A DNA stretch of 64,000 bases from Duganella sp. 1224 (lineage in GTDB: Bacteria > Pseudomonadota > Gammaproteobacteria > Burkholderiales > Burkholderiaceae_D): assembly GCF_013408245.1 (NCBI RefSeq), contig NZ_JACBYS010000006.1:62001-126000 (forward strand), in the 5' to 3' direction. A program made the position numbers and the translations under genes. Within the stretch, counting starts at the first letter, position 1. Each line of letters opens with the position of its first letter. A model generated the notes under the pieces. The model saw only the letters and a list, made by a program, of their open reading frames with translations, was not told the DNA's origin and did no database searches. Shown piece by piece: positions 26,859 through 35,772 of this stretch.

Positions 26859-27824
26859 TCAAGGGCGGACGGTGTAATTGGCCGGCGTCCAGGTCCAGCT
26901 CTTGCCGTTGGCGCGGATGTAGCCGATGCCGGGGAACTGCAGGTGGGCGGCCGCCACCAGGTCATCCTCCTTGGCGATTTTGCCGAACACGGCGGTGCGG
27001 GCGGCGTAGGCCTGCTTGCCGTCGCTGTCGAAGGCGATGGTGACGCTCGGCTTGTCGAACTGCACCGCGCCCACGTGGATCAGGTCGCCCAGGATGACCA
27101 GCTTCTTGCCCTTGCTTTCCACCACGTACGAGGTGTGGCCGGCCGTGTGGCCGTAGCTGGAGTAGGAGCTGATGCCCGGCACCACCTCGCCGTTGTGGTC
27201 GAAGGGCTGGAACTTGCCGGCCTTGATGTAGGCCCGCAGCGACACCTCGGCGCCATCGAAGAAGCCGGCGAAGTCCTTGGGCGCCTTGGCCTTGTTGGCG
27301 GCGTCGAGCCAGTAATCGGCGTCGCGCTGGTCGGCGTGCACCACGGCGTTGGGGAAGACGATCTGGCCGTTGGCGGCCAGCCCGCCCACGTGGTCCGGGT
27401 GGAAGTGGGTGATCAGGATGTCGTCCACCTGTTCCGGCTGGTAGCCGGAGGCCTTCAGATTGCTGACCAGCTTGCCCAGCGTGGGCCCGAACAGCGCGCC
27501 GCTGCCGGTGTCCACCAGCACCAGCCGCTTGCCGGTGTTGACCAGGAAGGCGTTGGTCGAGGTGGTGGTCGGCGTGCCCAGGTGGGCCTTGGCCAGCGCC
27601 GCCTGGGTGGCGGCCTTATCGTTCTGCAGCAGGTCGACCATTGGCAGATCGGCGGTACCGTCGCTCAGCGGCGTGACCTCGAAATCGCCCACCATCACCC
27701 GCGCATAGCCGGGCGTGACGATGGTGGACAGCGGCGCGGCGGCGTGCGCCTGTAGCAGCGTCAGGCCGCAGACGGCGGCCAGCAGGGTGCGGCGCAGCGC
27801 GGCCGGTGGGAAGAACTGTCGCAT
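26859..27824 (-). CDS. Secreted metallo-beta-lactamase-fold hydrolase
   Basis: Protein of 321 residues with signal peptide (LLAAVCGLTLLQAHA). Zinc ligands are seen in THFHPDHVGG, the classic HxHxDH motif, then GHTAGHTS and LGDLIH. The start at ATG 27824, after an AAAGG site, is preferred over an in-frame one 16 codons upstream. It resembles quorum-quenching lactonases and other MBL hydrolases with an N-terminal export signal. Substrate undefined. It lies 55 bases upstream of the serine hydrolase on the same strand, so the two may be cotranscribed. Confidence 0.88.
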   Translation of the reverse strand: MRQFFPPAALRRTLLAAVCGLTLLQAHAAAPLSTIVTPGYARVMVGDFEVTPLSDGTADLPMVDLLQNDKAATQAALAKAHLGTPTTTSTNAFLVNTGKRLVLVDTGSGALFGPTLGKLVSNLKASGYQPEQVDDILITHFHPDHVGGLAANGQIVFPNAVVHADQRDADYWLDAANKAKAPKDFAGFFDGAEVSLRAYIKAGKFQPFDHNGEVVPGISSYSSYGHTAGHTSYVVESKGKKLVILGDLIHVGAVQFDKPSVTIAFDSDGKQAYAARTAVFGKIAKEDDLVAAAHLQFPGIGYIRANGKSWTWTPANYTVRP

Positions 27825-28021
27825 GGTATGCCTTTCGATCAAGTTTGGAGGAAAATAGTATTTCATTGCCAACCCCGCAGCGCCTCCGCAATTGGCCAGA
27901 TCCCCCTGTAGACAATCCGGGTAGCGCCACCTGTTGTTTCCTGAATAAAACCGATCGAAAGATCGGGCCGGCGCTCTGACTAGCGAATTAGAATGATCTA
28001 TTTGCCATCGGGGACCCAGTC

Positions 28022-30982
28022 ATGCGCGCACTACTCACTCAACTGGCAACGGCGCTGGCCGCACTGCTAGTGTGCCAGGCGGCGCAGGCGCTGAATCCGG
28101 CCATCCGGCTGGAAGACCTGAATCACACCCGCTGGTCGGAAAAAGACGGCGCCCCGTCCGGCGTCCGCCACATGGCGCAGACGCGCGACGGCTGGCTGTG
28201 GCTGGCCACGTTCGACGGCCTGTACCGCTTCGACGGCATCAGCTTTGAGCGCTATCCGCTGAAATACAGCCAGGTCCAGGCGCTGCGCGCGCTGGACAAT
28301 GGCGACCTGGTGGTCGGCTTTGCGCCGGAAGGCTTGCTGGTCGTGCACGCCAACGGCAAGGTCAGCGAGCTGCCGCCGGTGCCGGCCCTGATGGGCTCGG
28401 TCAAATCGATGGACATGGACCGCGACGGCGCGCTCTGGGCCGCCACCGTGGCCGGCGTGTTCCGCTACGCCGCCGGCCGGTGGCACGCCATGTTCACCGG
28501 CGCCGAGTGGGCCGACCGGACGCAAAGCCTGCTGATCGACCAGTACGACCGCATCTGGGTCGCCAACCGCAAGCACCTGTACCGCTACGATGCGCAGGCC
28601 GGGCAGATGGTGCGCGTCGACGGCGCCGGCATGCAGGGCGATCTGCTGCAGTCGGCCGACGGCCGCCTGTGGATATCGGGCAACGACGACGTGCTGCGGC
28701 CGGTGCCGGCGCCGCAGCTGTCGCAGCCGCTGCCGCGCGCGCCCGACTTCAACCAGGCCGAGTCGCGCCCTGCCGGCCAGTTCGACCGCGACGGCAATCT
28801 GTGGGCGATCCTGTGCCCGCGGGGCATCTGCCGCATCAACCGCGCCGGCATGCTGCCCGGCCAGCCGCTCGACCCGCGCCGCGACGCCAGCGAGCGGCTC
28901 GACCAGACCTGGCATCTGGCCGATCTGGCCGCCACCACCGTGCTGGAGGACCGCGAGGGCAATATCTGGATCGCCTCGCGCTCCGGGCTGGACCGCTTCC
29001 GCGAAAACAAGCTGGTTCCAACGCGCCTGGACGCGCCCAGCGGCGAGCTGAGCGTCGCCAGCGACGCCGACGGCACGCTGTGGCTGGCCGAATGGATGTC
29101 GCGCGGCATCTGGACCATCGGCGCCGACGGCCCGCCGGTGCGCGACCCGCGCCGCAGCGGCACCTCGCTGGCCACCGACCGCGACGGCGCGCTGCTGATC
29201 GCCGGCAGCCGCGACATCGAACGCATCCACCACGGCCGCTCGACCCGCATCCCGCTGCCGACGGTGAACGGCAAGCCGACCGACCTGACGGTGGTGGGCC
29301 TGCTGGACGACGGCAAGGTGCTGTGGATGGTGTCGCTGCAAACCAGCCTGATGGGCTGGGTCGACGGCAAGTGGCTGCCGCGCGACGCCTTCCCGATGCC
29401 CCAACGCATCTACATGTCGGCGCTCGGCGGCGGCCCCGGCCAGCTGTGGCTGAGCAACAACGACGGCAGCCTGATTTTCTACGACAACGGCAACAAAACC
29501 CGCTACGACATCGCGCTGGTGGGCCAGGAATCGGGCATCTTCCCGGGGCCGCAGATGGTGGTCAGCGGCGAGCGCGGCCTGGCCGTCATGCGCAACGGCA
29601 AGTTCGAGCTGCTGGCGCCGCGCCAGAGCGAGGCGCTGCGCAACATCAGCGGCCTGGCCGTCACGCCCGACGGCGACCGCTGGCTGAACGGCCCCAAGGG
29701 CCTGGTACACGTGCGCCGCGCCGACTGGGAAGCGGCGCTGCGGCAACCAGCGATGCCGCTGGCCTACGAGCTGATCGACGCGCTTGAGGGCTATCCCGGA
29801 CGCGCCGTGCTGAGCAACCGCCAGCCATCGATCTACAACGTCGGCAACGGCGTGCTGTGGCTGCGCGCCAGCGGCGGCATGGTGCGGCTGGATACCAAGG
29901 CGCGCCAGACCAACCCGGTCAAGCCGGTGGTGCAGCTGCTGCGGGTCACCACCGACAAGCAGGTCTACGCGGCCAACGCGCCGCTGCTGCTGCCGCCGGA
30001 TTCGCGCAACTTCAACATCCAGTACACCGCGCCCGGCCTGCGCAAGCCGGAGAGCATGCGCTTCCAGTACATGCTGGAAGGCGTCGACGCCCGCTGGCAG
30101 GACGCCGGCAGCCGCCGCGCCGCCTACTACACCAACATCGGCCCCGGCGAGTATGTGTTCCAAGTCCGCGCCGTCAACGAGGACGGCGTGGCCAGCGAGA
30201 CGGTGGCCACGCTGCCGCTGCAGATCGCCCCGACCATGGTGCAGACCTGGTGGTTCCAGCTGCTGTGCATCGCCGCCGGCGCGCTGCTCCTGTATGGCAT
30301 CTACCAGTACCGCCTGAAGCAGGCCACCACCGTCATCGCCCGCCAGCTGCAGGTGCGCATGGACGAACGCGAACGCATCGCCCGCACGCTGCACGATACC
30401 TTCCTGCAAAGCGTGCAGGCGCTGGTGCTGCGGGTGTACGCGGTGCTGACCCGGATGCCGGAGGGCAGCGAGCCGCGCGCGCGGCTGGAGGCCATCCTCG
30501 ACGACGCCGACCGCGCCATGAACGAGGGGCGCGACCAGATGCAACAGCTGCGCAGCGGCCAGGACATCGAACAGCAGCTCAACCAGGCCGGCGCCGCGCT
30601 GGCCGCGCAGCAGCCGCAGACCGCGTTCCGGCTCGACGTGGAGGGCGTGGGCCGGCCGCTGTCGCCGCCGGTGCAGGAGGAGCTGTGCGCCATCGCGCTG
30701 GAGGCGCTGCGCAACGCCTTCCAGCACGCGCGCGCCGCCAATGTCGGCGTGCGCATCGAATACCACGACGACGGCCTGCTGCTGATGGTGGCCGACGACG
30801 GCCGCGGGCTGGATCAGCAGGAGGTGCGCAAGCGCATGCAGGAGCGCCACTTCGGCATGCTGGGCATGCGCGAACGCGCGCGCTTCGTCGGCGCCGCCAT
30901 CGACATCAGCAGCGCGCCGGGCCAGGGCACGGTGATCACCCTCAAGGTGCCGGCAAGGCTGTGTTACGCGGCCGCTGCATAA
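28022..30982 (+). CDS. Two-component sensor kinase with beta-propeller sensor
   Basis: Inner-membrane kinase of 986 residues. A signal peptide leads into about 620 residues of periplasmic Reg_prop propeller repeats (DGWLWLATFDGLYRFDG, REGNIWIASRSGLDRF). A Y_Y_Y domain follows (about 640-730), then one membrane segment (about 742-762). The cytoplasmic core is HisKA_3 with His791 in RIARTLHDTFLQ and a HATPase domain (DDGRGL). This architecture senses polysaccharide fragments in Bacteroidetes and some proteobacteria. No response regulator is adjacent; the next gene is a GH97 enzyme, a plausible target. Confidence 0.9.
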   Translation: MRALLTQLATALAALLVCQAAQALNPAIRLEDLNHTRWSEKDGAPSGVRHMAQTRDGWLWLATFDGLYRFDGISFERYPLKYSQVQALRALDNGDLVVGFAPEGLLVVHANGKVSELPPVPALMGSVKSMDMDRDGALWAATVAGVFRYAAGRWHAMFTGAEWADRTQSLLIDQYDRIWVANRKHLYRYDAQAGQMVRVDGAGMQGDLLQSADGRLWISGNDDVLRPVPAPQLSQPLPRAPDFNQAESRPAGQFDRDGNLWAILCPRGICRINRAGMLPGQPLDPRRDASERLDQTWHLADLAATTVLEDREGNIWIASRSGLDRFRENKLVPTRLDAPSGELSVASDADGTLWLAEWMSRGIWTIGADGPPVRDPRRSGTSLATDRDGALLIAGSRDIERIHHGRSTRIPLPTVNGKPTDLTVVGLLDDGKVLWMVSLQTSLMGWVDGKWLPRDAFPMPQRIYMSALGGGPGQLWLSNNDGSLIFYDNGNKTRYDIALVGQESGIFPGPQMVVSGERGLAVMRNGKFELLAPRQSEALRNISGLAVTPDGDRWLNGPKGLVHVRRADWEAALRQPAMPLAYELIDALEGYPGRAVLSNRQPSIYNVGNGVLWLRASGGMVRLDTKARQTNPVKPVVQLLRVTTDKQVYAANAPLLLPPDSRNFNIQYTAPGLRKPESMRFQYMLEGVDARWQDAGSRRAAYYTNIGPGEYVFQVRAVNEDGVASETVATLPLQIAPTMVQTWWFQLLCIAAGALLLYGIYQYRLKQATTVIARQLQVRMDERERIARTLHDTFLQSVQALVLRVYAVLTRMPEGSEPRARLEAILDDADRAMNEGRDQMQQLRSGQDIEQQLNQAGAALAAQQPQTAFRLDVEGVGRPLSPPVQEELCAIALEALRNAFQHARAANVGVRIEYHDDGLLLMVADDGRGLDQQEVRKRMQERHFGMLGMRERARFVGAAIDISSAPGQGTVITLKVPARLCYAAAA

Positions 30983-31066
30983 ACAGTCAGCCGGTTGGTG
31001 ATTTTCATAATTGCGTCGCGGCGGCGGTGATAGCAAAATGGCGAAAAAACCAACTGGAGACCTCCC

Positions 31067-33061
31067 ATGACCGATCCCCGCCGCGCCGCCGGCCTGCTGG
31101 CGCTGGCCGCCGCCTGCGCCGCTCCCGCCTGGGCCGACGTTGTCACCGTCAAGTCGCCCGACGGCCGCAGCGCCATCAGCATCGACAGCGACAAGTTCAC
31201 CTACAGCGTCAGCCGCGACGGCAAGCGCATCATCGCGCCGTCGCCGCTGGGACTGAGCCTGGACATCGCCGCCATCGGCGCCGGCGCAACGCTGGACGGC
31301 CACGTGGAAAACACCGTCAACGCCACCTACGACATCGTGCTGGGCAAGGCGCGCAGCGCGCCCGATCACTACCGCCAGTCCGACCTGGCCTTTACCGCCT
31401 TTACCGCCGCCGGCGGCAAGCTGCGCTTCCATCTGCTGGCGCGCGCCTACGACAACGGCGTGGCCCTGCGCTACGTGGTGCCGGCGCAGGCCGGCGTCAG
31501 CGCCTTCAAGGTGATGAACGAGGCCACGCAGTTCCAGTTCCCGCGCGACTACGACTGCTGGGGCGCCAACATGGGCCGCTTCGACACCAGCTTCGAGGCG
31601 GAATACGACCCGGTCCAGGCCTCGCGCATCCGCAACTTCCACAACTACAGCGCGCCGCTGGTGTGCAAGACCGGCGCCGGCGGCACCACTTTCGCCATCG
31701 CCGAATCGGACGTCAAGGATTATCCGGGCTTCTACCTGTCCGGCCGTGGCGACGGCGGCCTGGGCGTGATGGTCACGCTGCCGCCGCGCTTCGACAACAA
31801 CCGCGATTACCGCTTCAAGCAGAGCGTCGCCGCCAGCGTGCAGCTGGGCGGGGACGGCTTCCGCACGCCGTGGCGCGTGGTGATGCTGGGCGACGCGCCG
31901 GGCGACCTGGTGGCGTCGTCGCTGATTCCGACGCTGGCCGCGCCGTCGCGCATCCAGGACACCAGCTGGATCAAGCCGGCCAAGACCGCGTGGGACTGGT
32001 GGAACGACTGGGCCGTCAACGTGCCCGACGCCGGCGTCAACACCGCCACCTACAAGGCGTTTGTCGATTTCGCCAACGAGATGAAGCTGGACGACATCCT
32101 GATCGACGAAGGCTGGTCGGTCGGCAGCGACGTCGAACCCAATCCGCAGGCCGATGTCACCCGCGCCAAGCCGGCGCTGGACATGCCGGCGCTGCTGCAA
32201 TACGCGAAGTCGCAAGGCGTGGGCGTGTGGCTGTGGGTGCAGTGGCAGCAGCTGGACAACCAGATGGACGCCGCCTTCACCCAGTACGCCGCCTGGGGCA
32301 TCAAGGGCATCAAGGTCGACTTCATGAACCGCAATGACCAGGAGATGGTGGACTGGTATCACACGGTGTTGCGCAAGGCCGCCGAGCACCGCCTGATGGT
32401 CGACCTGCACGGCGCCTACCCGCCCAATGGCCTCAACCGCACCTGGCCCAACTACGTCACGCAGGAGGGCGTGCTGGGCGCGGAGAACAACAAGTGGAGC
32501 GCGCGCATCACCGCCCGCCACAACGTCACGCTGCCGTTCACGCGCATGATCCTGGGGCCGATGGACTACACGCCGGGCGGCTTCCGCAACGCCACGCCGG
32601 CCACCTTCGTGGCCCGCAACCACCAGCCGATGGTGATGACCACGCGCGGCCAGGCCATCGCCATGTACGTGGTGTACGACAGCCCGTTCCAGATGGTGTC
32701 CGACGGCCCGTCGGCCTACAAGACGGCGGACGGCAAGTGGGCCGACGGCGCGGCGTTCATCCAGACCGTGCCGACCACGTGGGACGAAACGCGCATCCTC
32801 GCCGGCGACATCGGCGAATACATCGTCTCGGCGCGGCGCAAGGGCGACACCTGGTACATCGGCGCCATGACCAACGAATCGGCCCGCACGCTGACGGTGC
32901 CGCTGGCCTTCCTCGGCAAGGGCAGCTACCGCGCAGAGTTGCTGCAGGACGGCGCCGACGCCAGTCGCCTCCGCGCCAGCAGCGCCAGCGTGACCGCCGC
33001 GCAGAGCATCACGCTGAAACTGGCGCCGTCCGGCGGCGCGGTGGCCGTGCTCACGCCGTAA
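31067..33061 (+). CDS. GH97 alpha-glycosidase
   Basis: Periplasmic glycoside hydrolase of 664 residues, signal peptide ending at AWADV. The N-terminal beta-sandwich, the catalytic barrel (about 285-560) and a C-terminal sandwich are all present. GIKGIKVDFMNR places an aspartate (Asp418) at the nucleophile site, which marks the retaining branch of GH97 (alpha-galactosidase type) rather than the inverting SusB branch, where a glutamate is used. A GGAG site lies 7 bases before the ATG. It probably removes alpha-linked galactose or glucose from imported oligosaccharides, perhaps under control of the upstream sensor. Confidence 0.88.
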   Translation: MTDPRRAAGLLALAAACAAPAWADVVTVKSPDGRSAISIDSDKFTYSVSRDGKRIIAPSPLGLSLDIAAIGAGATLDGHVENTVNATYDIVLGKARSAPDHYRQSDLAFTAFTAAGGKLRFHLLARAYDNGVALRYVVPAQAGVSAFKVMNEATQFQFPRDYDCWGANMGRFDTSFEAEYDPVQASRIRNFHNYSAPLVCKTGAGGTTFAIAESDVKDYPGFYLSGRGDGGLGVMVTLPPRFDNNRDYRFKQSVAASVQLGGDGFRTPWRVVMLGDAPGDLVASSLIPTLAAPSRIQDTSWIKPAKTAWDWWNDWAVNVPDAGVNTATYKAFVDFANEMKLDDILIDEGWSVGSDVEPNPQADVTRAKPALDMPALLQYAKSQGVGVWLWVQWQQLDNQMDAAFTQYAAWGIKGIKVDFMNRNDQEMVDWYHTVLRKAAEHRLMVDLHGAYPPNGLNRTWPNYVTQEGVLGAENNKWSARITARHNVTLPFTRMILGPMDYTPGGFRNATPATFVARNHQPMVMTTRGQAIAMYVVYDSPFQMVSDGPSAYKTADGKWADGAAFIQTVPTTWDETRILAGDIGEYIVSARRKGDTWYIGAMTNESARTLTVPLAFLGKGSYRAELLQDGADASRLRASSASVTAAQSITLKLAPSGGAVAVLTP

Positions 33062-33129
33062 AGGGGGTATAGTGGTTGCCTGCCGCGCGGCGCCGCCCGG
33101 CGCCGCGGCTGAGCATATCGGAGGCGATC

Positions 33130-33573
33130 ATGAAGTACGAGCAACGGCAGGACCGGCACTGCGCCAAGGTGATAGACGCGGGCATCCGCATGGATACCTT
33201 GTGGGGCTGCGTCAGCGCCTGGCACTACCTGCAGTTGCGCCGCGTGACGCCGGCGGTGGCGGCGCGCGTGCTGTCGAAGGCCGGGCCGCGAAGGCGCGAG
33301 GACGCGCTGCACCCGGCGGTGCGCGACGCGCTGGCCACCGAGCCGCGCGCCGGCATCGGCCAGCGCGCCGACGCCGACGCGGCGGACGCCCACCCGCAGC
33401 CGCTGCGCACCAACCTGGCCGCCGCGCTGGCGGTCGAGCGGGCGATCGGCCTGTGCGGCGCCGGCGACCGCCATTATGCGGAAAGCCTGCTGCGCATCTA
33501 TGGCCTGCCGACGGCGACCATCATGCGCGTCCTGTTCGAGTCGCGCCGGCGGCGCGGTCCGGCGACGTCCTAG
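33130..33573 (+). CDS. Unknown 147-residue protein
   Basis: Not recognised. The ATG at 33130 has CGGAGG 6 bases upstream and is preferred to a longer frame. The protein is alanine/arginine-rich and helical, with VIDAGIRMDTLWGCVSAWHYL near the start and LLRIYGLPTATIMRVLFES at the end. No signal peptide. It lies 68 bases after the GH97 gene and its stop overlaps the convergent GGDEF-EAL gene by 4 bases. Confidence 0.6.
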   Translation: MKYEQRQDRHCAKVIDAGIRMDTLWGCVSAWHYLQLRRVTPAVAARVLSKAGPRRREDALHPAVRDALATEPRAGIGQRADADAADAHPQPLRTNLAAALAVERAIGLCGAGDRHYAESLLRIYGLPTATIMRVLFESRRRRGPATS

Positions 33574-35675
33574 GGAGCGCCCGGCGCGGCCGCCAGGAAG
33601 CGCCGCTCGAAGGTGCGCGCGTCAACCGCCCGGCTGTAAAAATAGCCCTGGCCCTGGCCGCAGCCCGCCGCCGCCAGGAAGTCGGCTTCCGGCGCGGTTT
33701 CCACGCCCTCCGCCACCACCGCGATCGCCAGATTGTCGGCCAGCGCCAGCACCGCGCGCAGCAGGGTCTGGCGACGCGGCGCGGCATGGTCGATGCCGTG
33801 CACGAAGCTGCGGTCGACCTTGAGCAAATCGATCGGCAGATCGGCCAGGTAGCTGAGGCTGGAATAGCCGGTGCCGAAATCGTCGATCGCCAGCGACACG
33901 CCGATGCCTTTCAGGCGGTGCAACAGCGCGTGCGCGCCGTGCATGTCGCGCATCAGCGCCGATTCGGTCAGCTCCAGCTGCAGGCGGGCCGGATCCAGTC
34001 CGGCCTGCGCCAGATGGCTGCCGATATGGTCGGCAAAATCGCCCTGCCGCAGCTCCAGCGCCGAGACGTTGACCGCCACCGCGCCCGGCAGCAGCCCCTG
34101 CTGCTCCCAGCGCCGCGCCTGCCGCACCGCCTGGCCCAGCACCCAGCGGCCCAGCGGGATGATCAGGCCGGACTCCTCGGCGCTGCGGATGAAGCGCGCC
34201 GGATCGACCCAGCCCCAGGCCGGGTGCTGCCAGCGCAGCAGCGCCTCGCAGCCGCACAGCGCGCCGTCGCGAAGGCGCACCTTGGGCTGGTAAAACAGCT
34301 CAAACTCGCTGCTGCCCAGCGCCTGCCGCAAGCCGTTCTCCAGCTGGCGCCGCTCGATCGCGCTGCTCAGCAGCTCCTGCTGGAAGAAGCGCCACACATT
34401 GCGCCCGGCCGCCTTGGCCGCGTGCAGCGCGGTGTCGGCATGCCGCAACAGCACGTCGCCGCTGTCGCCGTCGCCGGGGTAGAGGGCGATGCCGATGCTG
34501 CAGCCGACATGGACCGGCTCGCCATCGAGCTGGTGCGGCAGCGCCACCGCCGCGCTGATGCGCTGCGCGGCCTGGGTGGCGTCGAGGCGGCTGCTGCCGG
34601 GCGCCATCAGCACGACGAATTCGTCGCCGCCCTGGCGGCTCACCAGGTCCACCACGCGGAAGCAGCTGCGCAGCCGGGCCGCCACCGACACCAGCAGCGC
34701 GTCGCCGGCCGCGTGGCCCAGCGTGTCGTTGACCAGCTTGAATTTGTCCAGGTCCAGATACATCACCGCCAGCGACTGGCCGGCGGCCTGGGCTTCCTTG
34801 AGGATACGGTTCAGGTGGCGGTGGGCGGCAAAGCGGTTCGGCAGCCCGGTCAGGAAGTCGTGCCACGCCAGGTGATCGACCTGGGCCTGCAGCTCGCGCG
34901 CGTTGGTGATGTCGTGGAACACCATCACCACGCCGCACACCCGGCCGCGGCCGTCATGGATGGGCGCGGTGGAGTCCTCGATCATCAGCTCGCTGCCATC
35001 GGGCCGGCTCAGGATGCAGCCGGCGGGGATGCGCACCACCGCGCCGCTGGCCAACGCCTGCCACACCGGATGCTCGATGTCGGCCAGCGACTTGGGGTCC
35101 TGCAAGCGCATCAGGTCGGCGATCGGCCGCCCCAGCATCTGCGCCACCTCCAGCCCGAGCAGGCGGCGCGCGGCCAGGTTGCAATAGCTGACGTGGGCAT
35201 GCTCATCGGTGCTGATGACGGCGTCGGCGATCGATTCCAGCACCAGCGCGTCCTGCCCCTGCTGGTCCAGCGGCGGCCGGCCGAGCCGCGTGGCCACCAC
35301 CACCGATTGCAGCAGACGGCGCAGCAGTTCGCGCGGGGTGGCGGCGGTGACGAGGTAGGTCACCGCGCCCAGCCTGACCGCCTGCTCGGCCGGTGACAGG
35401 CCGGTGGCCGGCGCCAGGAGCACCAGCGGGGTGCGGTCGCCGGCGGTGCCCAGTGCCTGCCACAGCGCGCCCGGCGGGGCATCCGCCAGCAGCGGGTTGA
35501 GCAGGATCAGATCGGGCGCCGGGGCGGCGCCGTCGGCCAGGGCGGCCAGCTCGGCCAGCGTGGCGGCAAACTGCAGCGTGATCACGGCGTCATCGGTGGC
35601 GGCCGGGCCCCGGATCTGCTCCAGCTGCGCCCGCTCAGCGGGGTCGCTGGTCACGGCCAGTACATGCATGTCCAT
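33570..35675 (-). CDS. Pseudo-receiver/PAS/GGDEF/EAL cyclic-di-GMP protein
   Basis: Soluble c-di-GMP protein of 701 residues. Residues 1-130 look like a receiver, but the phospho-acceptor position reads LILLNPLL, Asn for Asp. A PAS domain follows (ADAVISTDEHAHVSYCN, about 150-260), then a diguanylate cyclase with an intact GGDEF (about 370) and a phosphodiesterase with EALLRW, TESALM, DDFGTGYSSL and AEGVET. Both catalytic halves appear complete. The ATG at 35675 follows a GAGAGG site; an earlier start would run into the ABC-F gene. It may set local c-di-GMP in response to a PAS ligand. The receiver cannot be phosphorylated normally. Confidence 0.92.
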   Translation of the reverse strand: MDMHVLAVTSDPAERAQLEQIRGPAATDDAVITLQFAATLAELAALADGAAPAPDLILLNPLLADAPPGALWQALGTAGDRTPLVLLAPATGLSPAEQAVRLGAVTYLVTAATPRELLRRLLQSVVVATRLGRPPLDQQGQDALVLESIADAVISTDEHAHVSYCNLAARRLLGLEVAQMLGRPIADLMRLQDPKSLADIEHPVWQALASGAVVRIPAGCILSRPDGSELMIEDSTAPIHDGRGRVCGVVMVFHDITNARELQAQVDHLAWHDFLTGLPNRFAAHRHLNRILKEAQAAGQSLAVMYLDLDKFKLVNDTLGHAAGDALLVSVAARLRSCFRVVDLVSRQGGDEFVVLMAPGSSRLDATQAAQRISAAVALPHQLDGEPVHVGCSIGIALYPGDGDSGDVLLRHADTALHAAKAAGRNVWRFFQQELLSSAIERRQLENGLRQALGSSEFELFYQPKVRLRDGALCGCEALLRWQHPAWGWVDPARFIRSAEESGLIIPLGRWVLGQAVRQARRWEQQGLLPGAVAVNVSALELRQGDFADHIGSHLAQAGLDPARLQLELTESALMRDMHGAHALLHRLKGIGVSLAIDDFGTGYSSLSYLADLPIDLLKVDRSFVHGIDHAAPRRQTLLRAVLALADNLAIAVVAEGVETAPEADFLAAAGCGQGQGYFYSRAVDARTFERRFLAAAPGAP

Positions 35676-35772
35676 CGTTTTCCTCTCGCCGGTGCCAGCC
35701 ACCGTAAACGACAGTAACACAAGGCCCGGCCGCATCTGCTCATGCATACCGTAACGAACCAGCAGTAAGCGC

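Noticed and set aside
28067..32623. A 1518-residue minus-strand open frame opposite the sensor kinase and GH97 genes
   Set aside because: It is a GC-rich antisense shadow: no domain, no ribosome site, odd His/Arg/Ala-rich composition, and both plus-strand genes are clear.
33072..35396. A 774-residue plus-strand frame opposite the GGDEF-EAL gene
   Set aside because: Low-complexity translation antisense to a protein with intact catalytic motifs.
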